From Clavibacter sp. B3I6 (GTDB lineage Bacteria; Actinomycetota; Actinomycetes; Actinomycetales; Microbacteriaceae), in the NCBI RefSeq assembly GCF_030816895.1, contig NZ_JAUSYL010000001.1, positions 310,001-374,000 on the forward strand: a DNA stretch of 64,000 bases, read 5' to 3'. Under the pieces are notes generated by a model. The model was not told where the DNA came from. It saw only the letters and a list, made by a program, of their open reading frames with translations, and searched no databases. The position numbers and the translations under genes were made by a program. Shown here one piece after another: positions 8,959-17,671 of the stretch; position 1 is the first letter of the stretch, and every line of letters starts with the position of its first letter.

Positions 8959-10245
8959 GTGCGCGCCTGGTCACGCCCCGCCGTCCCCGCCGTCCCGGGG
9001 GAGCCGCCCGTCCCGTCCCTGTTCGACACGAGCACCGGATCCGTCCGGCCCGCCGAGTGCACGGGCGACGGCCGCGTGGGGCTGTACGTCTGCGGCATCA
9101 CGCCGTACGACGCCACGCACCTCGGCCACGCCTCCACCTACCTCGCGTTCGACACGCTGCAGCGCGTGTGGCTCGACCGCGGGTACGACGTCGCCTACGT
9201 CCAGAACGTGACCGACGTCGACGACCCGCTGCTCGAGCGCGCGACGGCGACGGGCGTCGACTGGCGCGATCTCGCCGCCGAGCAGGTGGAGCTCTTCCGC
9301 ACCGACATGGAGGCGCTCCGGATCCTCCCGCCCGACTCCTACGTCGGCGTCACCGAGGTCGTCGACGAGGTCGCGGCCGCCGTCGCGGAGCTCGTGCGCC
9401 GGGGCACCGCGTACCCGGTCGACACCCCCGACGCCGCCGAGCCCGGTGCGCGGGACCTCTACTTCGACGTCGCGCGGGCGGGGGAGACGGGACCGTGGTC
9501 CCTCGGCGACGAGAGCGGCTACGACCGCGCGACCATGGCCGTCCTCTCCGCCGAGCGCGGCGGCGACCCGGAGCGCGCGGGCAAGCGCGACCCGCTGGAT
9601 CCGCTGCTGTGGCGTGCCGAGCGCGCGGGCGAGCCCGCGTGGGACAGCGTCGTCGGCCGCGGCCGACCCGGCTGGCACATCGAGTGCGCCGTCATCGCGC
9701 TGCGGAAGCTCGACCGGCCCGTCACCGTGCAGGGCGGCGGCAGCGACCTGATCTTCCCGCACCACGAGATGTCCGCCGGCCACGCGTCGGCGCTCACGGG
9801 CGAGGAGTTCGCGTGCGTCTACGCGCACACCGGCATGGTCGCGTACCAGGGCGAGAAGATGAGCAAGTCGCTCGGCAACCTCGTGCTCGTGTCGCGCCTG
9901 CGCGCGGCGGGCGTCGATCCGCGGGCCATCCGCCTCGCGCTCCTCGCGCAGCACCACCGCGCGGACTGGGAGTGGACGGACGCGCTCCTCGAGGAGTCCG
10001 TCGCCCGCCTCGCCGCCTGGGACGCCTGGGCGTCGGACGACGCGGATCCGCGCACGGCACCCGCCGTCGACGGCGCCGGCGACCTCGTGCAGCTCGTGCG
10101 CGAGCGCCTCGCCGACGACCTCGACACCCCGGGCGCGATCCTGCTGCTCGACCTCCGGGTCGCCACGGGCGTCCCCGCCACGCCGATCGAGGTGGACGCG
10201 GTCGACGCGCTGCTCGGCGTCCGGCTCGGGAGCCCGGCCGCCTGA
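8959..10245 (+). CDS. mshC: Mycothiol ligase MshC (Cys to GlcN-Ins)
   Basis: 428-residue ligase that joins cysteine to 1-D-myo-inosityl-2-amino-2-deoxyglucopyranoside using ATP, the committed cysteine step of mycothiol synthesis. It is a cysteinyl-tRNA synthetase paralog: the HIGH-like element is THLGHAS near residue 54 and the KMSKS loop is GEKMSKSLGN near residue 300. It lacks the tRNA-binding C-terminal region, fitting MshC rather than CysS. The GTG start at 8959 follows uppP by four bases. Its presence marks the host as a mycothiol-making actinobacterium. Confidence 0.95.
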   Translation: MRAWSRPAVPAVPGEPPVPSLFDTSTGSVRPAECTGDGRVGLYVCGITPYDATHLGHASTYLAFDTLQRVWLDRGYDVAYVQNVTDVDDPLLERATATGVDWRDLAAEQVELFRTDMEALRILPPDSYVGVTEVVDEVAAAVAELVRRGTAYPVDTPDAAEPGARDLYFDVARAGETGPWSLGDESGYDRATMAVLSAERGGDPERAGKRDPLDPLLWRAERAGEPAWDSVVGRGRPGWHIECAVIALRKLDRPVTVQGGGSDLIFPHHEMSAGHASALTGEEFACVYAHTGMVAYQGEKMSKSLGNLVLVSRLRAAGVDPRAIRLALLAQHHRADWEWTDALLEESVARLAAWDAWASDDADPRTAPAVDGAGDLVQLVRERLADDLDTPGAILLLDLRVATGVPATPIEVDAVDALLGVRLGSPAA

Positions 10246-10279
10246 TCCGCGGCGCGTCCCGCGACCGGGCCGCCGGGTC

Positions 10280-11230
10280 CTACTGGTCCTTGGGGTCCTT
10301 CGGCCGCCACGGCTCGTCCGGCCGGTCGTCGCCGCGACCGCGCGGCCCGTCGTCCCGGCGCAGGTACCGCTCGAACTCCTGCGCGATGGCCTCGCCGCTC
10401 GCCTCGGGGGAGTCGACCGTGTCGCGGGCCTGCTCGAGCTGCTGGATGTAGGACGCCATGTCCTCGTCCTCGCCCGCGAGCTGGTCGACGCCGGCCTCCC
10501 AGGTGGCGGCCTCCTCGACGAGCTCGCCGCGCGGGATCACCACGTCGACCATCTCCTCGAGCTTGTCGATGAGCGCGAGCGTGGCCTTCGGCGACGGCGC
10601 GCTGTGCACGTAGTGCGGCACGGACGCCCAGAGCGAGACCGTGGGCAGGCCCATCTCCTCCGCGCGCTGGGCGATGATGCTGAGGATCCCGACCGGGCCC
10701 TCGTACGTGCTCCGCTCGATGCCGAGCTCGGCGCGGACGCCGGCGTTCTCGCTCGAGGAGTAGACGGAGATGGGGCGCGTGTGCGGCACGTCGGCCAGCA
10801 GCGCACCGAGCAGCACGACGCCCTCGACGCCGCGGGCGCGCGCCGCGTCGAGCACCTCGGCGGTGAACGCCGTCCAGTGCCGGGACGGCTCGACGCCCAG
10901 GAGGAGGTGGATGCTGCCGCCGTTGTCGCCGCTCACGCCGAGCTGGGCGTCGGCGGCGAGGTCCTGCGCGGGTCGACGCGGCTGCTTCGGGCCGTAGAGC
11001 GTGGCGCCCGGCCACTCGAGCTCGCGCGTGCCGTCCTCCGCGAAGCCGATGGTGGGGCGGTTGAACTGGAAGTCGAAGTAGTCCTCGGGATCCACCGACG
11101 ACACCGCCTCGAGGTCGAGCAGCTCCTTCAACGCCCGGACCGCTCCGCTGGCTGCCTCGCCCGCGTCGTTCCAGCCCTCGAAGGCGACGACCAGCAGCCG
11201 TCCGCTCACGAACCTCTCGGCATCCGCCAC
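10280..11230 (-). CDS. PAC2-family protein (proteasome-assembly-chaperone-like)
   Basis: 316 residues of the PAC2 family, conserved in actinobacteria next to mshC and trmI. The name comes from eukaryotic proteasome assembly chaperone 2; the bacterial role is undefined. Recognisable elements are LLVVAFEGWNDAGEAASGA near the N-terminus and an acidic C-terminus. GTG at 11230 is preferred because GGGAG precedes it; an in-frame GTG at 11266 would add 12 residues without a ribosome site. It is convergent with mshC (34-base gap) and divergent from the HAD gene. Confidence 0.85.
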   Translation of the reverse strand: MADAERFVSGRLLVVAFEGWNDAGEAASGAVRALKELLDLEAVSSVDPEDYFDFQFNRPTIGFAEDGTRELEWPGATLYGPKQPRRPAQDLAADAQLGVSGDNGGSIHLLLGVEPSRHWTAFTAEVLDAARARGVEGVVLLGALLADVPHTRPISVYSSSENAGVRAELGIERSTYEGPVGILSIIAQRAEEMGLPTVSLWASVPHYVHSAPSPKATLALIDKLEEMVDVVIPRGELVEEAATWEAGVDQLAGEDEDMASYIQQLEQARDTVDSPEASGEAIAQEFERYLRRDDGPRGRGDDRPDEPWRPKDPKDQ

Positions 11231-11311
11231 GTGTCTCCCGTCCCGTGCTGCAGGTCTCGACGTCACCCGGCCGGCGGTCGTCGGACAAGCTTAGGACGCG
11301 CCGCCCACCGA

Positions 11312-11317
11312 TAGACT
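11312..11317 (+). promoter_or_regulatory. -10 box for leaderless HAD/trmI mRNA
   Basis: TAGACT ends eight bases before the GTG at 11326, so transcription would start at the start codon of the HAD gene. Confidence 0.45.
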
Positions 11318-11325
11318 CGCTCCCC

Positions 11326-12036
11326 GTGATCAGCAACAGACCCGCGGCCGTCCTCTGGGACATGGACGGCACCATCGTGGACACGGAGCCCTACTGGATG
11401 GTGGCGGAGCAGGAGCTGGTCGGCTCGTTCGGCGGCACGTGGACCCACGAGGACGGCCTCCGACTCATCGGCAACGGCCTGCCGGACTCGGCGCGCATCC
11501 TCCAGGCGGCAGGCGTCGACCTGCCCGTGGACGAGATCATCGGGCGCCTCAGCGACCGCGTCATGGAGCAGATCCTCGTCGAGGTGCCGTGGCGCCCGGG
11601 TGCGCGCGAGCTCCTCCGCGGGATCCGCGACGCCGGCGTCCCCACCGCGCTCGTCACCATGTCCATCGGCCGCATGGCCCGCCAGGTCGCCGAGGCCGTC
11701 CCGTTCGACGCGTTCGACCGCGTGGTCGCCGGCGACGACGTGACGCACAGCAAGCCCCACCCCGAGGCCTACCTCACCGCCGCCCGCCTGCTCGGCGTCG
11801 ACGTCCGCGACTGCGTCGCCATCGAGGACTCCGCCCCCGGCGTCGCCTCCGCGGCCGCCTCCGGCGCCACGGTGATCGCCGTGCCGCATCACGTCCCGCT
11901 CCCGGCGGACGACGCGTACGTCCTCTGGGACACCCTCGCCGGCCGCTCGCTCGCCGACGTCGAGGCCGCGCACGCCGACCGCCGCGCGCGCGCCGCGTCC
12001 GCTTCCGCCGCGACCCGGGACGGGGTGCGCGCATGA
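11326..12036 (+). CDS. HAD-superfamily phosphatase
   Basis: 236-residue hydrolase with the full HAD motif set: motif I WDMDGTIVDTEP (about residues 10-21) with the nucleophile and acid aspartates, motif II threonine in LVTMS, motif III lysine in HSKPHPE, and motif IV EDSAPG. The helical cap between motifs I and II is of the beta-phosphoglucomutase/phosphoglycolate type; the substrate is unknown. The GTG start follows a TAGACT -10 box by eight bases. Its stop overlaps the trmI start (ATGA), so the two are translated in a coupled way. Confidence 0.9.
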   Translation: MISNRPAAVLWDMDGTIVDTEPYWMVAEQELVGSFGGTWTHEDGLRLIGNGLPDSARILQAAGVDLPVDEIIGRLSDRVMEQILVEVPWRPGARELLRGIRDAGVPTALVTMSIGRMARQVAEAVPFDAFDRVVAGDDVTHSKPHPEAYLTAARLLGVDVRDCVAIEDSAPGVASAAASGATVIAVPHHVPLPADDAYVLWDTLAGRSLADVEAAHADRRARAASASAATRDGVRA

Positions 12037-13097
12037 CCGTCGACACCTCGGCCGCGCGCTTCAGCGGCCCCTTCCGCGCGGGCGACCGCGTCCAGCTCAC
12101 CGGCCCGAAGGGCCGCCTCAACACGATCCTGCTCGAGCCCGGCAAGGTGTTCCACACCCACCGCGGCATGATCGACCACGACGACCTCATCGGCCTGCCC
12201 GACGGCAGCGTCGTCACCAACAGCGCCGGCATCGAGTGCCTCGCGCTCCGGCCGCTCCTCTCGGACGTCGTCATGTCGATGCCGCGGGGCGCCGCGATCA
12301 TCTACCCGAAGGACGCCGCGCAGATCCTCGGCCTCGCCGACGTGTTCCCCGGCGCGACCGTCGTCGAGGCGGGCGTCGGATCCGGCGCCCTCTCGATGTG
12401 GCTGCTCCGCGCCCTCGGCCCGACCGGCACGCTGCTCTCCTTCGAGCGCCGCGAGGAGTTCGCGGACGTCGCCCGCGGCAACGTCGCGAGCTACTTCGGA
12501 CACAGCCCGGAGAACTGGTCCATCACGCTCGGCGACCTCGCCGAGGCGCTGCCGACCGTCACCGAGCCGCACTCGGTCGACCGGGTCGTGCTCGACATGC
12601 TGGCCCCGTGGGAGTGCGTCGACGCGGTCGCCGAGGCGCTCACGCCGGGCGGCGTGCTGCTCTGCTACGTCGCGACCGTCACGCAGCTCTCGCGCGTCGC
12701 CGAGGCGCTCCGCGACACGGGCCTCTTCACGAACCCGGACGCGAGCGAGACCATGATCCGCGGCTGGCACGTCGAGGGCCTCGCGGTCCGCCCCGAGCAC
12801 CGCATGATCGGGCACACCGGCTTCCTCATCACGGCCCGCCGCCTGGCGCCCGGATCCGTCCTGCCGCAGCTCAAGCGCCGCGCGTCGAAGTCCGACTTCA
12901 GCGACGAGGACATGGAGGCGTGGACCCCCGGATCTCTCGGGGAGCGCCGCGTGAGCGACAAGGTGCTGCGCAAGCGCGTCCGCATCGCGGAGCACGGCGC
13001 GGAGCTCGCGGGCGCGCGGGACGCGGGCGACGAGGGCGGCCCGGCCGTCCCCGCCGACGCGGCCGACGCGGCCGGGCCCGCCGACCCCAGCGCCTAG
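12033..13097 (+). CDS. trmI: tRNA (adenine-58-N1)-methyltransferase TrmI
   Basis: 354-residue S-adenosylmethionine-dependent enzyme that methylates A58 in the T loop of tRNAs as a homotetramer. The N-terminal beta domain includes KGRLNTILLEPGK; the Rossmann motif I is VVEAGVGSGALS near residue 113, and DMLAPWE carries the catalytic-site aspartate region. It starts at the ATG inside the HAD stop. In many actinobacteria trmI precedes the proteasomal ATPase gene arc/mpa; here it is followed directly by an FKBP lipoprotein gene. The last 40 residues are a charged Ala/Asp-rich tail. Confidence 0.93.
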   Translation: MTVDTSAARFSGPFRAGDRVQLTGPKGRLNTILLEPGKVFHTHRGMIDHDDLIGLPDGSVVTNSAGIECLALRPLLSDVVMSMPRGAAIIYPKDAAQILGLADVFPGATVVEAGVGSGALSMWLLRALGPTGTLLSFERREEFADVARGNVASYFGHSPENWSITLGDLAEALPTVTEPHSVDRVVLDMLAPWECVDAVAEALTPGGVLLCYVATVTQLSRVAEALRDTGLFTNPDASETMIRGWHVEGLAVRPEHRMIGHTGFLITARRLAPGSVLPQLKRRASKSDFSDEDMEAWTPGSLGERRVSDKVLRKRVRIAEHGAELAGARDAGDEGGPAVPADAADAAGPADPSA

Positions 13098-13100
13098 GAT
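13095..13100 (+). promoter_or_regulatory. Candidate -10 box of the FKBP gene
   Basis: TAGGAT overlaps the trmI stop codon (TAG at 13095-13097) and would give the FKBP gene a leader of about 50 bases that contains AAAGAGGAG. Confidence 0.35.
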
Positions 13101-13158
13101 GACAGGGCCGATCACGCGGGTGCGTGCCGGCCGCCCCCACCATCGAAAGAGGAGTCAC

Positions 13159-14202
13159 GTGCGCCGTTCCGCCGCGCTCACCGTCTGCGCAGGGCTCGTC
13201 CTGTCGCTCGCCGCCTGCGCCCCGTCCGGGTCCGGATCCGATGCGGCGTCCGACTGCACGCCCCTCGCCCGGTCCGGCAGCTCGTCGAGCACGGTCTCGG
13301 CCACGGGCGACGTCGGCAGCGCGCCGGAGTCGGTCACGTTCCCCACGCCGCTGAAGCCCGCGGACGTCGAGGTCTCGACACTCGTCGAGGGCGACGGTCC
13401 CCGGGTGCAGTCGCGCCAGGGCATCACGGCCGCCGCCTCTATCGTCGACGGGACGACGGGCGACACCCTCGCCCAGTACGCGCGCATCTCCCCGAACTCC
13501 CGCACCACGGGCTCGGACGTGTTCACCACCGCCTCGCTCCGGGAGGGCCTGCCCTACCTCGAGGAGGCCATGGAGTGCATGCCGGTCGGCTCGCGCCTCG
13601 CCGTGGCCGTCCCGGTCGCCACGGTGTTCCCGGGCCAGGACCTCTCCGCCCAGGGCCTCGAGCCCACGGACGGCCTCGTCCTCGTCGTCGACATCACGTC
13701 GTCCTACCCCGAGCGCGCGACGGGCGATCCCCAGCCCGCGCAGGCCGGCTTCCCCTCCGTCGTCACCACCGACGACGGCATCCCCGGCGTGACCATCCCG
13801 CCGAGCACCCCGCCCGCCGAGTACCGCGACGCCCTGCTCCGCGCGGGCGACGGCGACGAGGTGGCCGAGGGCGACGTCGTCACGATGCAGTACACGGGCG
13901 TCGTCTGGGGCACGAGCACGTCGGCCGAGAGGCAGGCCGTGTTCGGATCGAGCTGGACCGGCGGCGGACCGCTGCAGGTGCCGGCCACGGCCAGCGCGGG
14001 CGGCGCGTCCGCCGGCGCGCAGGCGCTCGTCGTCACGCCGGGGCTCGCGAAGGCGCTCGTCGGCAAGCACGTCGGCGACCAGGTCATCGCGGTCGTCCCC
14101 CCGGGCGACGGCTTCGGCGACCAGGCGGCCCCGAAGGTGCCCGCCGGTTCCACGCTCGTCTACGTGGTGGATATCCTCGGGACGAGCAAGCAGAGCAAGT
14201 AA
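13159..14202 (+). CDS. FKBP-type peptidyl-prolyl isomerase lipoprotein
   Basis: 347 residues. A lipoprotein signal (hydrophobic run ending in the lipobox LAAC, Cys about residue 20) anchors it outside the membrane. Residues about 235-345 form an FKBP domain (EGDVVTMQYTGVVWGT ... LVYVVDILG) with an inserted SSWTGGGPLQVPATASA loop. Residues 40-190 look like a second, degenerate FKBP-like domain. The GTG start at 13159 follows AAAGAGGAG. FKBP genes next to pafBC are usual in Micrococcales and relatives. It probably folds exported proteins. Confidence 0.88.
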   Translation: MRRSAALTVCAGLVLSLAACAPSGSGSDAASDCTPLARSGSSSSTVSATGDVGSAPESVTFPTPLKPADVEVSTLVEGDGPRVQSRQGITAAASIVDGTTGDTLAQYARISPNSRTTGSDVFTTASLREGLPYLEEAMECMPVGSRLAVAVPVATVFPGQDLSAQGLEPTDGLVLVVDITSSYPERATGDPQPAQAGFPSVVTTDDGIPGVTIPPSTPPAEYRDALLRAGDGDEVAEGDVVTMQYTGVVWGTSTSAERQAVFGSSWTGGGPLQVPATASAGGASAGAQALVVTPGLAKALVGKHVGDQVIAVVPPGDGFGDQAAPKVPAGSTLVYVVDILGTSKQSK

Positions 14203-14250
14203 CGTCGCATCGCCACCGGCCGGGGGCTGCACCACCGTGAGGACCACCGC

Positions 14251-15258
14251 GTGCCAGGAACATCCCGCCGTCCGACCGTGCCGGTCGAGGAGCGCCTCTT
14301 CAGCCTCGTGCTGGCGCTGCTCGCCACCGAGCAGGGGCTGACCAAGAACGAGGTCCTCTCCAGCGTCCAGGGCTACCGCCAGCGGTACGCCGCGGGCGGG
14401 GACAACGCCAACCTCGAGCGCCAGTTCGAGCGCGACAAGGACGACATCCGCGACCTCGGCGTCCCGCTCGAGACGGTCGAGGCGCCAGGCCAGGAGGGGA
14501 ACAACCAGCTCCTGCGCTACCGGATCCCGCGCGGCGCCTACGAGCTCCCGGCCGACCTCTCCTTCACCCCCGAGGAGACGACGCTCCTCAACCTCGCGGC
14601 CATGGTGTGGCGCGAGGGCTCGCTCTCGGGGGAGTCGCGGCGGGCGCTCATCAAGCTCCGCTCGCTCGGCGTGGAGTCGGACGACCCGGTCATCGGCTAC
14701 GCACCCCGCCTGCGCACGCGCGAGGCGGCGTTCGCGCCGCTGAGCGTGGCCCTCGAGCGGCACGTCCTCGTCACCTTCGGCTACCTCAAGCCGGGCGAGC
14801 GCCTGCCGCGGATCCGCACGGTGGCGCCGCTCGCGCTCGTGCAGCACCAGGGGCGCTGGCACCTGCACGGCATCGACCAGGACGCGCAGGGGCCCCGGAC
14901 GTTCCTCCTGTCCCGCATCGTCGACCGCGTCCGCGTCACGAGCCGCGGCTTCACCCCGGAGGGCGAGGACCACGCCGAGCGCGCCCTCGCCGACCTCGAC
15001 CGGGTGTGGGCCAACGGCGTGGGTGAGGTGGCGGTGGCACCCGGATCGGATGCCGAGATCCGCCTCCGCCGGCGCCGCGGCACCGAGGACCTGGGCGACG
15101 GCCGCCTGCGCGTCCACTACTCGGACACCAACCTGTTCGCGGACGAGGTGGCCGGCTTCGGGCCCGAAGCGCGCGTCATCGCCCCGCCCCGGCTCCGGGA
15201 CGCCGTCCGCTCCCGACTCGCCGAGACCATCGCCGCCCACCGTGAGGACGCCTCGTGA
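14251..15258 (+). CDS. pafB: WYL-domain transcriptional activator subunit PafB
   Basis: 335-residue DNA-binding regulator, half of the PafBC heterodimer that activates RecA-independent DNA-damage genes in mycobacteria. It has an N-terminal winged helix (about 8-70), a WYL domain in the middle (HQGRWHLHGID segment replaces the exact WYL) and a WCX C-terminal extension. The order pafB-pafC with a 4-base overlap and tatA-tatC next is the conserved actinobacterial arrangement. In this window it is not accompanied by pafA or pup, so the name refers to gene position and regulation rather than to pupylation. Confidence 0.92.
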   Translation: MPGTSRRPTVPVEERLFSLVLALLATEQGLTKNEVLSSVQGYRQRYAAGGDNANLERQFERDKDDIRDLGVPLETVEAPGQEGNNQLLRYRIPRGAYELPADLSFTPEETTLLNLAAMVWREGSLSGESRRALIKLRSLGVESDDPVIGYAPRLRTREAAFAPLSVALERHVLVTFGYLKPGERLPRIRTVAPLALVQHQGRWHLHGIDQDAQGPRTFLLSRIVDRVRVTSRGFTPEGEDHAERALADLDRVWANGVGEVAVAPGSDAEIRLRRRRGTEDLGDGRLRVHYSDTNLFADEVAGFGPEARVIAPPRLRDAVRSRLAETIAAHREDAS

Positions 15259-16244
15259 CCGACCGCGCCGCGCCGCTCCAGGCGCAGGACAAGCTGGCGT
15301 TCCTGCTGGCGCTCGTGCCGTACCTCACCGACCACGGCCGGGTCAGCGTCAGCCAGGCAGCGGCCCACTTCCGGGTGCCGCCCGAGCAGATCCGCCAGGC
15401 CGTGCGCCTCATCGCGGTCTCCGGCGTGCCCGGCTCCACCGCGTCGTACCAGCACGGCGACCTGTTCGACATCGCGTGGGACGACTTCGAGGACAACGAC
15501 CAGATCGTCATCACGCACATGGTCGCGATCGACGACTCGCCGCGCTTCTCCGCGCGGGAGGCGGCCGCGCTCATCGCCGGGCTCCAGTACGTGTCGTCCC
15601 AGGCGGACGCGAGCGACCTCGACCTCGTGGGCCAGCTCATGGCGAAGCTCGCGCGCGGGTCGTCGGCGAGTCCCAGCCAGGTCGCCGTGGCGGCGGGCGG
15701 CGGCGACGGCACGCGGGAGGACCTCCGCCGCGCCATCGCCGACGAGCGCCGCGTGGAGTTCGACTACCGGAGCCCGCGGGGCGGCACGGAGCGCCGGGTC
15801 GTGGATCCGCTCCGCCTCGAGTCGATGGACGAGGACTGGTACCTGCGCGGCTGGGACCTGGCCCGCGGCGCCGTCCGTACCTTCCGCCTCGACCGCCTCG
15901 ATGAGCTCGTCGTCACCGACCTCCCGCCGGAGCACCGGCCGCAGGACGTGGTGCTCGGCGACACGCTGTTCGAGCCGAGCCCCGACGACCTGCGCGTGAC
16001 GCTCGAGGTCGCGGAGGGCGCGGTGCCGCTGCTCGGCGACTTCGTGGGCGACGAGCGACCGGTGCCCGTCGCGGGCCGGCCCGGTCGCGTGTCCGTCACC
16101 GTCCGCGTCGCGCACTACCAGGGCCTCGTGCGCCTGGTCGCGGGCATGGCGGGCGTCGTGGTCGTCACCTCGCCCCCCGAGGCGCGCCGGGCCGTGGCCG
16201 AGTGGGCCGAGCGCGCCGCGGCCGCGTACGACGACGCGGACTGA
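15255..16244 (+). CDS. pafC: WYL-domain transcriptional activator subunit PafC
   Basis: 329 residues, partner of PafB. Its GTG start overlaps the PafB stop (GTGA). The N-terminal helix-turn-helix (about 20-60) is followed by a WYL domain with the motif DWYLRGWDLARGAVRTFRLD near residues 195-214, whose arginines are thought to sense a ligand such as single-stranded DNA. The C-terminal WCX segment precedes a short basic tail. It probably acts as an obligate heterodimer with PafB on damage-response promoters. Confidence 0.92.
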   Translation: MTDRAAPLQAQDKLAFLLALVPYLTDHGRVSVSQAAAHFRVPPEQIRQAVRLIAVSGVPGSTASYQHGDLFDIAWDDFEDNDQIVITHMVAIDDSPRFSAREAAALIAGLQYVSSQADASDLDLVGQLMAKLARGSSASPSQVAVAAGGGDGTREDLRRAIADERRVEFDYRSPRGGTERRVVDPLRLESMDEDWYLRGWDLARGAVRTFRLDRLDELVVTDLPPEHRPQDVVLGDTLFEPSPDDLRVTLEVAEGAVPLLGDFVGDERPVPVAGRPGRVSVTVRVAHYQGLVRLVAGMAGVVVVTSPPEARRAVAEWAERAAAAYDDAD

Positions 16245-16374
16245 CCCGCACCGAGCGCTCCGGGGCGCGGCTCCGAAGACCGGGCACCGGGAGGTCCACG
16301 TGCGCCAGCGGACAGGCGATGGGAACTCCAGGTGAATCGCACCGCCGCACCGGGCGTCGCGGGCCCCGCGCCGT

Positions 16375-16380
16375 TAGACT
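16375..16380 (+). promoter_or_regulatory. Candidate -10 box of the tatAC genes
   Basis: TAGACT lies 57 bases before the tatA ATG in the 192-base gap after pafC. The leader carries AAGGA 11 bases before the ATG at 16437. Confidence 0.35.
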
Positions 16381-16436
16381 CATCGCGGATCCCGACACCG
16401 ACTGTCCGGCCCCCGACCTGAAGGAACGTGAACCAC

Positions 16437-16769
16437 ATGCTCGGAAACCTGACCGGATGGCACCTCGTCATCATCCTCGTCGTCATCGTGCTGCTCTTCG
16501 GTTCGACCAAGCTGCCGGCCCTCGCGAAAAGCGTGGGCCAGTCCATGCGCATCTTCAAGGGCGAGGTGAAGACCATGAAGGAGGAGAGTGGCTCCGACCG
16601 CCGCGACGACCTCCGCGACGAGGACCGCCGCCGCGAGGACGACCGCGCCCGCGACGCCGCGCCGCGCGACTACGTCCGCCCCGGCGAGACCCGCGTCGAC
16701 GAGCCCCGCTACGACGCCCCGCGCTACGACTCCCCGCGCGACGGCGGGGACTCCCGCCCCCGCGCCTGA
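16437..16769 (+). CDS. tatA: Twin-arginine translocase subunit TatA
   Basis: 110 residues. One N-terminal transmembrane helix (LVIILVVIVLLFG), the hinge phenylalanine-glycine, then an amphipathic helix (KLPALAKSVGQSMRIFKGEV) are the TatA hallmarks; TatA oligomers form the pore for folded proteins. The C-terminal 55 residues are an unusual Arg/Asp-rich tail ending in two RYDxPR-type repeats. ATG 16437 is chosen because AAGGA is well spaced to it; a GTG nine bases earlier is too close. The Dyp peroxidase at 60744 in this window carries a Tat signal and is a likely client. Confidence 0.95.
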   Translation: MLGNLTGWHLVIILVVIVLLFGSTKLPALAKSVGQSMRIFKGEVKTMKEESGSDRRDDLRDEDRRREDDRARDAAPRDYVRPGETRVDEPRYDAPRYDSPRDGGDSRPRA

Positions 16770-16772
16770 TCC

Positions 16773-17576
16773 GTGAGCACCACGGAGCGTCCACGCCAGA
16801 GGAAGCGGGACGCCGAGGGACGCATGTCCCTCGTCCAGCACCTGGTCGAGCTCAAGAAGCGCCTGTTCATCGCGGGCATCGCCATCCTGCTCGCGATGGT
16901 GGCGGGCTGGTTCCTCTCCTCGTTCGTGCTCGAGGCGCTCCGGCAGCCCATCGAGACGATCAACGCGGAGCAGGGGCGGAACGCCAGCCTCAACTTCCCC
17001 ACCATCACGTCCGCGTTCGACCTGCGCCTGCAGATCGCGCTGTACGTGGGCCTCATCATCTCGAGCCCCGTATGGCTCTACCAGATCTTCGCCTTCCTGG
17101 TGCCCGGCCTCACGAAGAGGGAGCGTCGCTACACGTTCGGGTTCTTCTTCTCCGCGGTGCCGCTGTTCCTCGGCGGATGCGCGGCCGGATGGTTCGTGCT
17201 GCCGCACATCGTCGCGCTGCTCACGCAGTTCGCCGGTGACGGGGACTCGTCCTTCATCACGGCGCGCGAGTACTTCGACTTCGTCCTGAAGCTCGTGTTC
17301 GCGGTGGGCATCGCGTTCGTCCTGCCGGTGTTCCTGGTGCTGTTCAACTTCATGGGCATCCTGTCGGGCGTCACGATCATCAGGTCGTGGCGCATCGCGA
17401 TCTTGCTGATCATCCTGTTCTGCGCGATCGCGACGCCGGCCGCGGACGTCATGTCGATGTTCCTGCTGGCCATCCCCATGACGCTGCTCTACCTGGTCGC
17501 CGCCGGCATCGCGCTGCTGAACGACCGCCACCGCGCGCGTCGGGACGCGAAGCTCGCCGCCGACCTCATGTCCTGA
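16773..17576 (+). CDS. tatC: Twin-arginine translocase subunit TatC
   Basis: 267-residue six-helix membrane protein that recognises the twin-arginine signal. The conserved cytosolic N-terminal motif is present as SLVQHLVELKKRLF (residues 19-32), as is the GLTKRERR loop after the second helix. It starts four bases after tatA and ends just before a strong hairpin. No tatB is visible nearby; in many actinobacteria tatB is encoded elsewhere. Confidence 0.97.
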   Translation: MSTTERPRQRKRDAEGRMSLVQHLVELKKRLFIAGIAILLAMVAGWFLSSFVLEALRQPIETINAEQGRNASLNFPTITSAFDLRLQIALYVGLIISSPVWLYQIFAFLVPGLTKRERRYTFGFFFSAVPLFLGGCAAGWFVLPHIVALLTQFAGDGDSSFITAREYFDFVLKLVFAVGIAFVLPVFLVLFNFMGILSGVTIIRSWRIAILLIILFCAIATPAADVMSMFLLAIPMTLLYLVAAGIALLNDRHRARRDAKLAADLMS

Positions 17577-17587
17577 GCGACGCCGAC

Positions 17588-17621
17588 GCCGACGCCCGTC
17601 CCGCGAGGGGCGGGCGTCGGC
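17588..17621 (+). terminator. Hairpin terminator after tatC
   Basis: GCCGACGCCCG-t-CCC, loop GCGA, GGG-g-CGGGCGTCGGC: 14 pairs with one mismatch, 11 bases past the tatC stop. There is no uridine run. Confidence 0.6.
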
Positions 17622-17656
17622 GCGTCCGCACCCGGACGACGTGCGGATCCGGAGCC

Positions 17657-17662
17657 TAGGAT
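17657..17662 (+). promoter_or_regulatory. -10 box for leaderless helY mRNA
   Basis: TAGGAT ends nine bases before the GTG at 17672, so the message would begin at or beside the start codon. Confidence 0.45.
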
Positions 17663-17671
17663 GGCGGCATC

